Of a stretch of 60,000 bases of DNA, positions 1 to 12,400 are shown one piece after another. Source of the stretch: Phoronis australis (taxonomy: Eukaryota; Phoronida; Phoronidae); contig NMRA01000238.1 of NCBI GenBank assembly GCA_002633005.1, positions 374,001 through 434,000 of the forward strand, written 5' to 3'. Each line of letters opens with the position of its first letter. The stretch's first letter is position 1. Under the pieces are notes generated by a model, which was not told where the DNA came from, did not search any database, and saw only the letters and a program-made list of their open reading frames with translations. The position numbers were made by a program, and so were the translations under genes.

Positions 1-1270
1 AAATATCAGTTTTTCTGCCAAAACCTCATTTTTGGGATTACCAATAGACGGATAGGCTTTATTTGGTTTGACCAGAACTTCCAATCAAAAAACTTCATTG
101 CGTTTTTTGTTTCTTTATCATCATTGTCTGACGGACTTCATGGACCTCAATGCCATTTAAATATGCTTAAAATACTCAGCTATTTTCCATCTGAGTTTTG
201 ACTCAATGTTACAGCATTTGTCTGCTGCTGCGGAGTTTGTGGGTTCGACTGCATGCTACTGCTACTTTCTGTAAAATTCATTTTCTCACCGATAATGTCT
301 TTTTTAAATTCAAAGCCTTTAGGTATAGTTCACACTTTTAATCATTTTCATGAACATATTTTAAGTAAAAGGTCACACTATTAATGCAAGAAATAATTTC
401 TGTGTGTTATTATTTTTCGTTTCTGCATCATAAATGAACTTTATGGCAAAATTACCAAGATATTACTAGAAATTACGAGATGGATTTTTGTTTTGCTGAG
501 TATACCCTAAAACAGCAGTGCCAAGTGGCCACGGTGTCTCCCTGGACACGATCTGTTTACTTAGAAATTATGTAATTTTGCTGATCTGGAAAGGTGTTGA
601 CCATATTTTTGCATCCAGTTGAAGGAGGTCAAGGTCAAAAAGTATGTTGTATACTCTTCTAAAAATGTTTGAAATTGTGAACGGACTCAAACATTCTGTA
701 CATATGGAGAGTTATGAGCTCAGCTAGCTGTCTCAGGTGGAAGTGTGTTGATCACAAAGCTCACTTCATGCCGTGGAAATAGGACAACATTGTTAACACC
801 TTGGCATTAGCTGTGTGCTCAACTAAATGTTACTTGAGGCAGTGGGCTGAGCTCATAGCTCTTTGTATATGCTCAGCCGTTTGACTACATGAAGAGTACA
901 AGAAATGTATTGTGTTATTGCAAGCCACTAGTTATTGCTGTTCTCTGCCAAACACTTACTGAAATTCAAGGCCGGTGACTTTGCCTGTTAAATAGGCTGA
1001 AGTTGCTGTGCCATTTGTGTGAGTGAGATTTAGCTCAATCAGCAGAGCATTTTGTTGCTGCCTTAAAGGTTCAAGGTTAGAATTCACACAAGGCATGTTC
1101 TTAGAAAATCACTTTTCTGGCAAATGACGGTCTTTTTAAGGGAATGGTCCAAACTCTGACCACACCTCTCCTTTACACTCACTTTACCCACTTCTTGTCT
1201 TTGTTAACATTCTTGGCTGTCTCTGGCACATGTCCAACAGAGTTGAAATGCTTGTGTTGATTATTTTCAG
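1..1270 (+). other. Intron of the MAP3K19-like gene (5' part, enters the window)
   Basis: This stretch precedes a splice acceptor (TTATTTTCAG ending at 1270) and so is intron of the kinase gene whose exon starts at 1271. Apart from a tRNA-like SINE remnant near 1.02-1.1 kb I see no coding exon in it. The preceding kinase exon, which must supply the first two bases of the Trp codon of subdomain IX, lies outside the window. Confidence 0.7.
1018..1098 (+). mobile_element. tRNA-derived SINE remnant or tRNA pseudogene
   Basis: A good internal A box (TAGCTCAATCAGCAGAGC at 1031-1048) is followed after about 20 nt by a B-box-like segment (GGTTCAAGGTTAG from 1068). The order and spacing match a tRNA D-arm and T-arm. 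No clean acceptor stem or anticodon stem can be drawn, so an active tRNA gene is unlikely. It lies in an intron of the kinase gene. The SINE family is not identified. Confidence 0.5.
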
Positions 1271-1438
1271 GAGTATTGGCTGCACCGTGTTTGAGATGGC
1301 TACCAGGAAGCCACCGTGGTCTGACATGTCTGCCATGGCAGCCATATTTGCTATCGGACAGGGCACCACACCTGTGCCTCAACTGTCTGAGAAGTTCAGT
1401 GAAGAAGCTCGAGGGTTTGTCAGCACCTGTCTCACCAG
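1271..1438 (+). CDS. MAP3K19: MAP3K19/YSK4-like protein kinase, penultimate coding exon
   Basis: This 168-nt exon lies between an acceptor (TTTTCAG) and a donor (CAG|GTAAAA). Read from its second base it encodes the C-lobe of a Ser/Thr kinase: the subdomain IX motif (W)SIGCTVFEMATRKPPW, then a helix with SDMSAMAAIFAIG, then FVSTCLTR leading into subdomain XI. The SIGCTVFEMAT and CLTRDQ motifs match MAP3K19 (YSK4) better than MAP3K1/2/3, from memory of the family. The exon ends with two bases of an Arg codon completed by the exon at 3553. Upstream kinase exons (glycine loop, VAIK, HRD, DFG) are outside the window, so activity cannot be judged. The family is a STE-group MAP kinase kinase kinase acting in stress MAPK cascades. 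Confidence 0.85.
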
Positions 1439-3552
1439 GTAAAATGAAATGGTTATGAAGTAGCCATAATTTTGAACAACCTACTAGGGTTTTTCCATTG
1501 GCCGGGCCACAGTCTTCTAGATTATGTTGATGCTGTGAAGGCACAGTGTAAAGAAATGTGTTGATGAACTCATGAATATTGTAGTCGGTCAGGAATGAAT
1601 TGAAGTTATCACTTATCACTGCCTGGTCTATGGTTGTCATGGTAACAGAGTCAGATTATATTAGATCTAGAAGATTCACAAGGTTTGACCTTAGGTGAAT
1701 CGGGCCTCGGTTAGAGTCCTTGGCCAGTCTGGGGTGAGATATAGTTGGTCAGTTTTTAGTGACTTGATCACTGAGATACAGTTCTTACTTAGACCACCCT
1801 TTCTACTTGGAAGTCTGGTCAGAGTACTCCGAGATCATCCAGTTTTGAATTTTTAAGTTTATTGAATTTTTAAGTTCATTCCCATTTGACAATAGTCATA
1901 ATTTCCCAAAAAAGAAGAAATTCATGGTAAATCTGAACCCAATATGAATAGCTAATTCCTTGATAGCATTTGAATACAAATGCTGCAGAAAAAAATCAAC
2001 AAAATAACTTAAAGCTACTGTAGGCTGTGAGAGTATGTGAGGACCCTTGTGGAAAGCAATGATGAGTACTGATAAGGCTACTCTCATCTATATTTTTCTC
2101 ATTTTTTTGAGATGTCTTTGGGAATCCCAATGTGTTTCAAAAATCACGTATTCTGGTGGGGATTTTTGGTGTTCTTCACAACGTCTTTGCAGGTTAGAGG
2201 TAAATTTTCAATGGTGAAGAATTGATTGAACTTACCATTGTGATATTATTCATACATATACTTTGGTTTTGTGTAATCTCTGGATTGTGTTGATATTTTT
2301 CATTTGTTGTCTTCAGTTTGATTTTTGAACCCTGGACACATTTGTACATTATGGTGGGCAAGTGAATTCATTAGTAGATGCAGCACTAATTTAAATGCTT
2401 TTCCGTGTTCAATTTATTTAGTACATAGGTCCATTTCGGGTAATTGTTTTTGTCTAAAATTGATCAGATGTTGCTGTCGTCTGTTTTTGAAGTTGTGTTA
2501 ATGGTCTCATTTCTCTCAACATTTTATTGAATGGTAGACTAGTTATCTACTGAACTGAGATGATTTGACACTGTTGTCTTGTGTGGGTTCATTGATGCGT
2601 AGTAAGGTTTCAGTTACAAGTGATCTTGTCTGCTGCATTATTTGTACATTTGCGCATGATCCAGATATCTAAATATAGTAAAAATCATTAAACTTGGCTA
2701 AGGATAGTTTCCAACTGGTCTTCATGTGGGTGTGTGTGTTGCATCAGAAGGCCGGATATTATGGTCAATTTATCTTTTAAATGAACAAAGTTGATCCATT
2801 TTTAGATTTTACAGTGTTATATTAGTCGTAGTGGTTTTGCAAGATGAGGCATTGTATACATAAACGCAATCACGGTTGTTGATTTCCTGTCTTAGAAACA
2901 TCTGTTGGTTATTAGAAGAGCAGCCACAGGACTGCAGTAATTGATTTTATATTTCTCTATGTGCACAGTTTCTATTTATAAAGCCTGAGGTGAAAATTAT
3001 TAGAAGTCTGTTGAAAATTAATTTTCTGATAAAAAAATTGTTCCTTAACTCAATGCTGGTATATTCAATTGTACTGAGTTAGTGAATACTTAAGATTGGC
3101 CTAAGATGATGGACAGGGTGATATCATGCTGTTAAACTCCCATTCGTATTACTTATGAAAAAGTCACGTTCACAATCACTGTATTGGTGCTTTGAATAAC
3201 CACGCTTAGCCTAGGCTCTCTAAGGATTGGATCATAGCGGGGAATCTATTCAACTCATGTCCACGGCTGGCGCGCCATGTACCGGTCAGTTTGTGATCAA
3301 ATCATGGAATTTAGTTACGAAGTAATTTAATGTATTTTGGCTGTGAACTTTGTAATTCATGGCCATTCAGTCATTTTTCAGCAGCAGCTATTTTAATAAT
3401 GTGTTCCAAGGAGTTGTACAAGTGTTATCACTAATGGAATCTTGCTTCTTCTCGCCCTAAACTGGCATGCCACTGATAACATTATACACAATTCTGTTGG
3501 GTTGTTTGAGTGTAAATAATGACTTGTTATCATGTCATTTTCATTGTTGTAG
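1439..3552 (+). other. Last intron of the MAP3K19-like gene
   Basis: GT-AG intron of 2.1 kb. It is AT-rich with a short GT run near 2730. I see no exon, RNA gene or recognisable transposon in it. Confidence 0.75.
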
Positions 3553-3631
3553 GGACCAGAACCAACGACCATCAGCCTCCGAACTCCTGGAACACCCATT
3601 TATCACCAAGAGGAAGCACTCTACCAGTTGA
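3553..3631 (+). CDS. MAP3K19: MAP3K19/YSK4-like protein kinase, last coding exon
   Basis: The acceptor is TTGTTGTAG, and the first base completes AG|G (Arg). It encodes DQNQRPSASELLEHPFITKR and then a short KHSTS tail and TGA at 3629-3631. The RPSA arginine is the conserved subdomain XI residue, and LLEHPFI is the usual end of a kinase domain. The protein therefore stops about ten residues after the kinase domain, as in MAP3K19, where the kinase domain is C-terminal. The intron from 1439 to 3552 separates it from the previous exon, with phase matching exactly. Confidence 0.88.
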
Positions 3632-4769
3632 CTGGGTTATCTCTGTTTGAACAGAACCAGGAGTTTCCATTTCCAGGAGCCTAGGTTCAACTGTTTCAGT
3701 CTCTGAGCTGCGAGAGCTCTCACTCTCTCATCAGATAGAAGAAGCCAGCTGAGAGTTGTGTCTGCTTTTAAACGGAGACAACTAGGAGCTTGATGAGACT
3801 ATATTCCTTGATCATCAGTCTGAGCCATTGGAGCAATCAGTTACCATGAAAAGGAAGCATGCTGTCAAATTATAAAGGTGGTTCTGTTTATATTCGTGTG
3901 GTCATGTCCATGCTGAGATGAATGCCTGTGTGTCCCCTCTGAAGGAGAGTNNNNNNNNNNNNNNNNNNNNNNNNNNNNNNNNNNNNNNNNNNNNNNNNNN
4001 NNNNNNNNNNNNNNNNNNNNNNNNNNNNNNNNNNNNNNNNNNNNNNNNNNNNNNNNNNNNNNNNNNNNNNNNNNNNNNNNNNNNNNNNNNNNNNNNNNNN
4101 NNNNNNNNNNNNNNNNNNNNNNNNNNNNNNNNNNNNNNNNNNNNNNNNNNNNNNNNNNNNNNNNNNNNNNNNNNNNNNNNNNNNNNNNNNNNNNNNNNNN
4201 NNNNNNNNNNNNNNNNNNNNNNNNNNNNNNNNNNNNNNNNNNNNNNNNNNNNNNNNNNNNNNNNNNNNNNNNNNNNNNNNNNNNNNNNNNNNNNNNNNNN
4301 NNNNNNNNNNNNNNNNNNNNNNNNNNNNNNNNNNNNNNNNNNNNNNNNNNNNNNNNNNNNNAGTTCCTCCAGTGTCCATCTGTGCTGGCAATCCTGCATT
4401 GCTGTAGTGTAGCAATCATACATTGTAGTAGTGTTGTAATCCTGCATCCTACATTCCAGTAGTGTAGTAATCCATACTCTACAAAACAGCTCACCAAAGA
4501 GAATGTAAGGCTCATGTGGTCAATTTGTGTCTCTCCGGCCTTAGAAGCTTCCAGCAACTTCAAAACACTATTTCATTTGTTTTTGGCTATTTTGTATACA
4601 TTTTTATCAGTGGAAACATTGGACTAATATGGAAACATTTCAGACATTATAGCCCTCTATCTATTTGCTTATTTACTATCAAAATTCTATGTTTGTAAAA
4701 AGTGAATTTCATTGTCCTTCTGTTTTGCTGGTCCTTTTGTTGTATGCTGTTAGAAAATCAAATATTAAA
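3632..4769 (+). other. 3' UTR of the MAP3K19-like gene, with assembly gap
   Basis: Non-coding sequence after the TGA. Bases 3951-4361 are N (assembly gap). Bases 4395-4475 hold short imperfect iterations of a GTAGTGTAGTAATCC-like unit. The first plausible poly(A) signal is ATTAAA at 4764-4769. A longer 3' UTR reaching the stronger signal at 8240 is also possible. Confidence 0.5.
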
Positions 4770-7700
4770 CTTTGGTGTAGCTGCCAAGCCTGGTGGATAA
4801 AAGTACAAATTCATCTTACTTTACAAAGAAAATAGTCAAGATTCCGCACAAGGCTATATTCATGTACTTACAAGCTTTGTAATTAAGTTTGTGTGGGTTA
4901 CTGACTCGTTGGTCAAGAACTGTGACTAACCTGCAAAGAAGCCCTTTTAAGGTACGTAGGAACCTAGAAAAATGTCCAAATTTGGCAAACTTCAGAACAT
5001 CATATCTCAGAATTGTATGATCGGTGTGTGAAACTTTCAGATACTAGGCTTTATGCATTGTTCTCCAAAACTCTGTTAGGAATTTTTTTTGATGTTCCAC
5101 CATTGCATGAAGAGTTATCCAAACAAATGACCTTTTATGACTTTTTGAAAATGAAAACAAAATTATAATTTAGAAAACTGTAACGGCGTTTGTGGAATGT
5201 TTCTATGCGAAGACATTTGGTCATGTTATTGATAACATTGTTTTGTTAGGGATGTACCTTTCTTTTTTGCTAAATTTCACTAAAAAGACGTGATGTGACC
5301 TAATAATGGTAAATTGGTATACATGTAAAATCGAGCATCAAATTTTACTGGTTTTCTACTTTTTCTACTTTCAGAAAATATTTACTTTTACTTGATAAAA
5401 GCTATTATGTTGCAGACATTTGTCTGAATACACAGCCCTACATAAGCTTAATACATGCATCTCAGGCAAAACCAATTATCCTGTCTAGGTAAGCTGAACA
5501 CATCCCTAGGATTCTTTGACTTGATGATGCTGGCTGTGTAATGGAGTTTCATTAATGAGGGGCTTGAATCTTCCACTAATATTCACGAAAGTATTGTGTG
5601 CTCTATGAGAAATTTTCATTGAAATTCATTTTAACTAACCATTACTTGGGAATATGTTATGACTTAACTAAATTAGATTAAAATGCAATTTATGCATTTT
5701 TTTATGAAGATTAAGTGGAAAGGGTGCTCTGGCGCCTGCTGATAGGAGGCTTGTCACTATAAAAATTGTCACATGGCACAACTTGCTGTGATGTGATGGT
5801 GCCAATAGTTGTGTTATAGATATAAAGCTAGTCCCAGTCAGTTAAGTAGTCTTAGTCTGCAGTCTGTTAATATTCGTAGCAGTATTAGAAATTTGTGGCC
5901 TGTTTGAAATTTCATGTAGGGTTAGTTTATCAAGGTGTGTCGTATTTATCTAAGCTGGGTGTGTTTGCATTGTGAATATTTCTGTTTCTGTTTCTTTTTT
6001 TTAAACCAACTCGAATTGGGTCACTAATTTTAGTTGTGATGGATATATTTTTAGTAAATGATAACCACATTATGCAATATGTGGCGTGGTTAATGTGTTG
6101 ATTGGATAGATTGTACCTTTACTATTCATTAAGTAGTGGAGTTTTTTATTGTCTTTCTCAGACATTTACTTTTTTAATTAAACTCAGTGGTTTGACTTTT
6201 ATTTCATTTGTATAGAATGTAGTCAGTGACTGTGGCTATTAACTGTTGTAGGCTTTTCATGTTTGAAATTTTAATCCATGGCTAACTACTGCCTTCTGTG
6301 AGTTCATCTAAACTTAGACTTAGCCTCAATGCTTGGTTTGCTTGGCTTTGTCTTGTGGAAGTTTCCTGTTGCAGCTTGAAATTTGGGATTTGTGAACGTT
6401 TGCCTTTAAAATTTATCACTCAGTTCTCCCCTCTCCATTCCTCCTGACTTTGGGCCTGTAATGTTTTCTGAATGTGTGATTCGTGATCTGTGTATCTTTC
6501 CCCAGTTGTTGCTGTTTCATAGTAGAGTTGGGCAGTGTTTTAGTTGTTCTTGACTAATGTTAATATGTATTAATCTTGGTATTAGTGAAAATAACAAATG
6601 TTAAAATGTGTTGCGATGGTGTTGAAAGCAGATGTAAAGCTGGTTCACTGAATATGTGCTTTCCTTACCCAGGAATTTTCATTTTCTTAAGTAGACTTTT
6701 ATTTTTGTTTCCATGCAGTGTTAGATTATCTAATGATAAGCTACAGTTTAGTAGCTTTGTGCAGGACCCTGCCTCATTGTTATGGGGACATTGCTCTGGA
6801 TGTGGCGGNTGTAATGCCGTGATGGGGAGGGGGTGTAATGCGGTGGAAATTTTAGGGACATGCCAGATCAATGGAAACTTGTGGCAAGCAGCAGCACAAA
6901 AAATAAAATTACAAGAGCCCCTATACTTTCTGGCCCAATTTTGGTTTTACTCATATTTTATCTAAGTGAGGCTATTTCGGTGTCTTGATATTCCGATAAT
7001 TTCTCAATATTTTTTTTCAAAATGTTGAAATCGGATCTTTCTGTGGAAAATGAATTTCGCAGGCTGTAAGCCTCTGGTAATGCTTCTAAAAAGACTTTTT
7101 CCTGGAAATATGGGAGCTCCGGTGATGTCACAAAATGGCGTTCACTGAGTAGTCCTCGATCCATCAGTTTTCTACACCCACATCTTACAGAACAGCTTTG
7201 AACTGGAAAACAGCTGTTAATAACCAAATATGATTTGATTGAATTGACTTTGAACGTGTTTACTGTGTCATTTGTCTGCGTCTAATCGATTGTTTTTATG
7301 CGCATCAGCTGAGACTGCAATAGTAATGCTTGTGTAATCCAACACATCAGTTGTCATGTAAACGTAAATTGGGCTAGGTCGGGGGTGTTGCTGTTTTTGT
7401 GTTTTGGAGTTTCTAATTTATCCAAACATCCTGTTTGGGTGTAAATTCAGCGAACCATCTACGTAACCATGCTATCTCTGTATGTCGCAAGTGTTTCCTT
7501 GTTGAAAACCGCTTGAAAACATTGGGAGCCACGTGAGAAATACTTCCATAATATTTGCTGTCCATCTTGTTGACAGGATTTTAAGGTTTTCCTTTTGCTC
7601 TCAAACTGATCAAAATTCTTGCATTAAATTCTTTGGTCTCTGTGGATAGTGATTGCTCAAAATGTCGTGAGACGAGTTGACGGTTGCTGCACGAGTTTTG

Positions 7701-8239
7701 TGCATTATGCAAAATTAATTATTTAAACGATGACGTCTTCAGCTTAGCTTTTCAGTTTGATGACGTTTTTGTCCGGTTGTATCACGTTAATTGGTTATCA
7801 GTGGATGGAGAGAATTTTTGTTATGGTGCTATTTGCATAATTATTTGCCGCAGAAACTTCGGCTATCGTGCCCAATTGTACGTTGAAATTTCGTGTAGAT
7901 ACTAATCTGTTATAAGGACAGTGGCATGTTAAACCCTTCCAATATGCCTAATATTTTTACTTGTAATCTGTATATCATTCCATACCATTTTATGACCAAT
8001 GCTTATTTTTTACTCTGGTGATTCGCCTAAGCATTGCAAGATATAGAATAATTTTATAAATGTATTCGAATTTTTATGTCGTTGTAAGAATGTGTAAACC
8101 TTTCGGAATTAAAGTGGGAGTTTTCGTAAGAAAATATGAAGTAATTTATTTGGGATTTTTGTATTAGTTGTTTTTTCTATTTTGGGATAATATTGTTTTG
8201 TATATTCTGTGTTTTTCAAGCCTTGTATTGTTGTCTTCC
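4770..8239. other. No gene seen; possible long 3' UTR or non-coding transcript
   Basis: Reading frames here are short and have no recognisable domain. A segment at about 4.99-5.09 kb resembles one at 52.32-52.42 kb (dispersed repeat). A single N lies at 6809. The region ends at a canonical poly(A) signal, so it could be transcribed as an extended 3' UTR of the kinase gene, but nothing in the sequence proves this. Confidence 0.4.
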
Positions 8240-8285
8240 AATAAAGGAATTGGAAACATCCACATCTGTTTTGTTGTTGCTGAAA
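8240..8285 (+). terminator. Poly(A) signal with GT-rich downstream element
   Basis: AATAAA at 8240-8245 is followed within 30-40 nt by a GT-rich stretch (TCTGTTTTGTTGTTGC), the classical layout of a cleavage/polyadenylation site on the + strand. No coding gene ends just upstream. It may serve a long isoform of the kinase gene or a non-coding RNA. Confidence 0.4.
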
Positions 8286-8320
8286 TACTCAGTTAGGTTA
8301 GGTGGTATTTCGTGGTTTTA

Positions 8321-9410
8321 ATGGCTAACTTCAACGGAATTTTATTCTAAATGTTCTGGGCTAACCAGGTAGTCCTAGCAAAGCCTTAGTAAAGTAAGAG
8401 AACGCGAGCTTAATCACGCAAATGTAGGTCCTTCAAATGATGGGTGAAGCTGACTTTTCGTGCCATATTGCGTCACCGCGAGATCTCAGCACAAACAACA
8501 TAGGCCGCTAGCAGTTGTATTGAATAGGGGTCTGAATAGAACACCATTGTGTGCGAGTGTAGTTTGCAGCTGTTTTCTCGCTGTGACGAAGACAGAAGCA
8601 AACCAATTAGTATGAGGGGCGGAAAGGAAAAAATGTGGAAAAATGAAAACTAACCCCGTTTTGTAAATTCAACTTTATTTAATAAATTCGATCCTGTTTA
8701 AAACAATTGAATCCTGTTTTGTAAATCTAATACTACTTAAAAGTCATTCCTCTTTTGTAAATTCAATTCTTTATAAAAGATTACCCTGTTTAGAAGCGAA
8801 CCTGTTTCGAAGAATCGAGCGTGTTTTATAAAATCGACCCTGTTTTGACAATCCTGTCGGCGATTGACAAAACTAACCCTGTTGCGAAAATTGACCGTGT
8901 TTCATTAAATCGAGTCTGTTTCGTCAACATTGTTGTCGATTCCTACAGTTAACCCCGCTATGAAAGACCGAGGCTCGCATAAGTAATAACGCCACTCCTT
9001 CCAATTTAGGCAGATCCAGTTAATGCGTGTAGCTTGAATCTTTATAAAAGAAATGAATCTTCTAAGCAGGGTGGATTTTGAATTGAATTTTTGAACTAAG
9101 ATGAATTATAAAACAGGTTTGATTTTTATTTTAAATTGGGTTGGATTAATTAAATAGGATTGAATTTACGAACAGGATTTAATTTTATTTTAAATAGGAT
9201 TCGGTTTATTTAACAGAGTTTATAAAACAGTTGGTTTTATTTTTTCACAATTTTTGCCCTTTCCGCCTTTCATACAATACGCCCAACAGTTCGTTACATT
9301 CGATAATTTATGGCACTAGTGGGCTCAGCGTGATCCTCTAACATATACTGTACTCAGGAACCAAATTTACAGGTGTTACCGTTTAAAATAGACTTGATGA
9401 AACTTGTTAT
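8321..9410 (+). repeat. Dispersed repeat A, copy 1, split by a foldback element
   Basis: The flanks 8321-8609 and 9276-9410 together align with one continuous copy at 49923-50332. Shared landmarks are TAGTCCTAGCAAAG, GCGTCACCGCGAGATC, TTGTATTGAATAGGGG, AATTTATGGCACTAGTGGGC and a final GTGTTACC. The element between them is absent from the other copy. No coding capacity is evident and the family is not identified. Confidence 0.75.
8610..9275. mobile_element. Foldback-type transposable element with repeat-built inverted arms
   Basis: The ends are inverted: GTATGAGGGGCGGAAAGG on the left against CCTTTCCGCCTTTCATAC-like sequence on the right. The inverted similarity continues inward for some 250-300 bp on each side. 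Each arm is built from diverged 20-25-nt iterations, around CCTGTTTTGTAAA on the left and its complement (TTTAAAACAGG-like) on the right. The centre (about 8960-9010) is unique. There is no coding sequence. This is the architecture of Foldback/non-autonomous DNA elements. Insertion into repeat A is shown by the uninterrupted copy at 50.2 kb. A target-site duplication is not clear. Confidence 0.75.
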
Positions 9411-12400
9411 TGGAGGAGACTGATGTGTTCACTTCATCGGAAATGTCATGACTAGATAAAGCACACGTTATGTCAACATTCATTTGCATATGCACGCACT
9501 TGCGCACTTGAAATCCTTGGTGTGCATACCGAAACCGGCGTCTTTGTGCAAACTGAACACAGTTTGTGACAACTTTGTGTGTGTCGCATTTTCTGTCAAA
9601 TTTGCATTGTTCAACAAACACCACATTCTCTGAGCAAACTGGACAAGTCTACTTCCATTTTATGTCATCATTCAAGAAGTTAGTACGACTATAAGAGTAG
9701 GCTTCTTTTCGAAAATGTGATTCGCTGTGTCCGCCTTGCATGGGGTTCCCGAATGCGACTGCGCGTTGCAAAATACAGCAACGAAAATGTAGAAATGAAA
9801 ATTAAGACCTCTTGTAGGTAAGAATTGACCAAATATTTAGCGGCAACCATTTGCGTCAAAGACAACTAAAATTACGTGGCGACCCGCGATTTCAGGTATG
9901 CTTACGTACTAAAAACACATAATCGGATACCTGTGTAACACTTAAACATACCTTGGTCTACTTACATGCGTTAGACACGAGGCGTAGGCCTACTGAAGTA
10001 ATCTGGCGAGAACATGAATCATAGAACTTGAAGAGGTTATAAAACCTCCATAAAAATGGACTTAATAATTAAGCCACGTACGTGCAAGGCTTAGAAATTT
10101 GGGTGTGGTCGTCATAATTTGGGAATCAATGTGGCTTACTATATTCTTATAGGTGACGTGCACTTGTTGAGGTCTGCTGGTTATGGAGAAGGTGCGAATA
10201 AATTGACACAGTCCCGAGGATTCAAGTGTACCTTTGTGACTGCGACAATTTATCAACAATTCTCGAGACGTCTTCACGTAATATGCGGTCACTGAGGAAA
10301 CCTTTAGTTACTTTGGTAACAACAGAAAAACGACAGGTGGTCTCTCTACTTTCTCATCCCTTCAGATTGTAATCTTTTCACACTTAAAGGAATGTTGAAA
10401 CTAAATAGATTGACAAAAATAATGCTTCTTTGGCTGACGAAGACCTGTTTATTTCATTTGAAATATCTCAGAGGAGTTCGAGTTAAAATAATGACACCAA
10501 AATGTAGACTTTGAAGAATTAGTTTGTCATGTGCTGAATTTCATTCGCGCCCTGCTTGGTCAACAAAGTGAAATAGCGACAACTTAGCTGGATAACACAT
10601 ATGAATGAAATAAAACATCACGAATGATGGGCAAAGAGAGATATTACGTGCAGGGAAACATTGGTTAGCCTTAATTTATGGAAATTTAAACGCACATTAC
10701 GAAACCAGAAAATACAAAGGTATCTGGAACACGAATCACGACTCTCGTAACACGAGTCATAACTCTACTAAAACAGACATCACTAGTAAGGGAGTTACGA
10801 TTAGATGTGCGTGGCTTCAGATATATTATAACGACAATAAGAATGACATGTAATGCTTGTTAATTCAGCTTAAAGTGGTTTTAACAAATTTTGTAAACAA
10901 ATATCTGCCTGAATAAAACATTTAGTCGCTGAGGTAGTAGTAAGATTTATTTATACTGAATTAAAACCCTGCTGAGCGAATCATTGCACTGATCATTAGA
11001 CTCCAGAGAAGTACATGGACACTTAATAGAAATTTATACAGACATTAATACTAAATTAATAATAAGAAATTTAAGAAAAGTTTAAAGCAATTAAACATGA
11101 AAAAGTAAAGAATGGCGACAATACCTTGCTCACATTTATATCATGAAACACGTCTTGGTCAGGTTTAACGGGTTTTACAAACTTGAGGTAAGATCATTCA
11201 CTGTCACTTACCAGGTCTGTAGTACTGAAAGCAGCGTTTTTTTAAGTTTTAACTTCACCCAAATTAATATCATTCTTGAGAAAAGAGCTGATAGATCTGC
11301 TAGATTTGGTTTGTAAAAGGAGTAAATGAAACAGACAGACAGGGGCTAATTTGTTGGCACATAAGTTCATATATATGAAAGTCTCTTCTGTCTTCTAGTC
11401 TAGGATTTTTCTTTAATTAAGTTAGGCTGTCTAGATCTATTTCGTGACGGTTGATGCTGTATATATGGAGCAGACCTCATCACAAGAGTAGAACTAGAGC
11501 CGCGGTAAATCCTGTCTACACTCCGAATCGTAGCTTTCCTGTGGGGAGTGAAGCTAAAAATTAATTAGCTTTATGCCGCTATAAACCGACAAGTTCTATT
11601 CAAAAGGCAAAGCATTGATTTATGTCACTTGCTGTAAAATTGGTCTACCTAGGACTATAATGTACTCCCAGGTCTCATCTTGTTTCTTAATAAGTCGAGA
11701 AGTTATTTCTTGGTTTACAAAGAACTGACAGTTCGTCATGAGACCCAGCCTCGTCCCCAAGATAGCGCTGATCGGTTTAGCCATCAAATGACTCTCGCTG
11801 GCTAAACCGATCAGCGCCATCTTGAGGCTTGAGGACGAAGCTGTCACGAGCGCCGCGAGGCCACTCAAAGAGCCTTTTCTCAAGCACTTAACCAACCGTA
11901 CTGAAATCAGTCACCTTCAATTTGACCGATGAACAATTTGTGACCTATTTCATAGGTCTAGATCAAAATCTGGCATCATTTAAGTTCAGATCCAATATCC
12001 AAGCTAGAACTTCGAATCTCCGGTTCAAAACAGGGCTCCTGAGCCATGGCCCCACAAAATAGTGTTTTGTTTGAACAATTTGAAACTACTGTAATTGAAT
12101 AGGGCTGAATTGTGGTTCATATTGGGGGGAAGGTAAAAATGGTGCTGACTGAGGGTGCAAAGATCTTGGCATCATACCATCGGGAGAGTTGAAGTCCTGT
12201 ACTGTCAAAGCCTTCCAGTTTCAGTTGACAGTGGCCACCAATACCAAGCTTCAGGTGTCCCTGAGATTGATTGTGTGACAAAATCAGAGTTAAATGCCAC
12301 GGAATAAACCTTATAAATTATTCAACTCTATGTCCTAGATCACCTGATCCCCTAGCCTGTTTGTCTAATATGAGCTCCAGCGGGACTAGACCCCGACTGC

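Noticed and set aside
235-275. GTGGGTTCGACTGC as a tRNA B box
   Set aside because: No matching A box or stems at proper distance; probably chance.
3865-4563. Frames running through the first N gap
   Set aside because: Composed mostly of unknown residues over assembly N; they carry no evidence.
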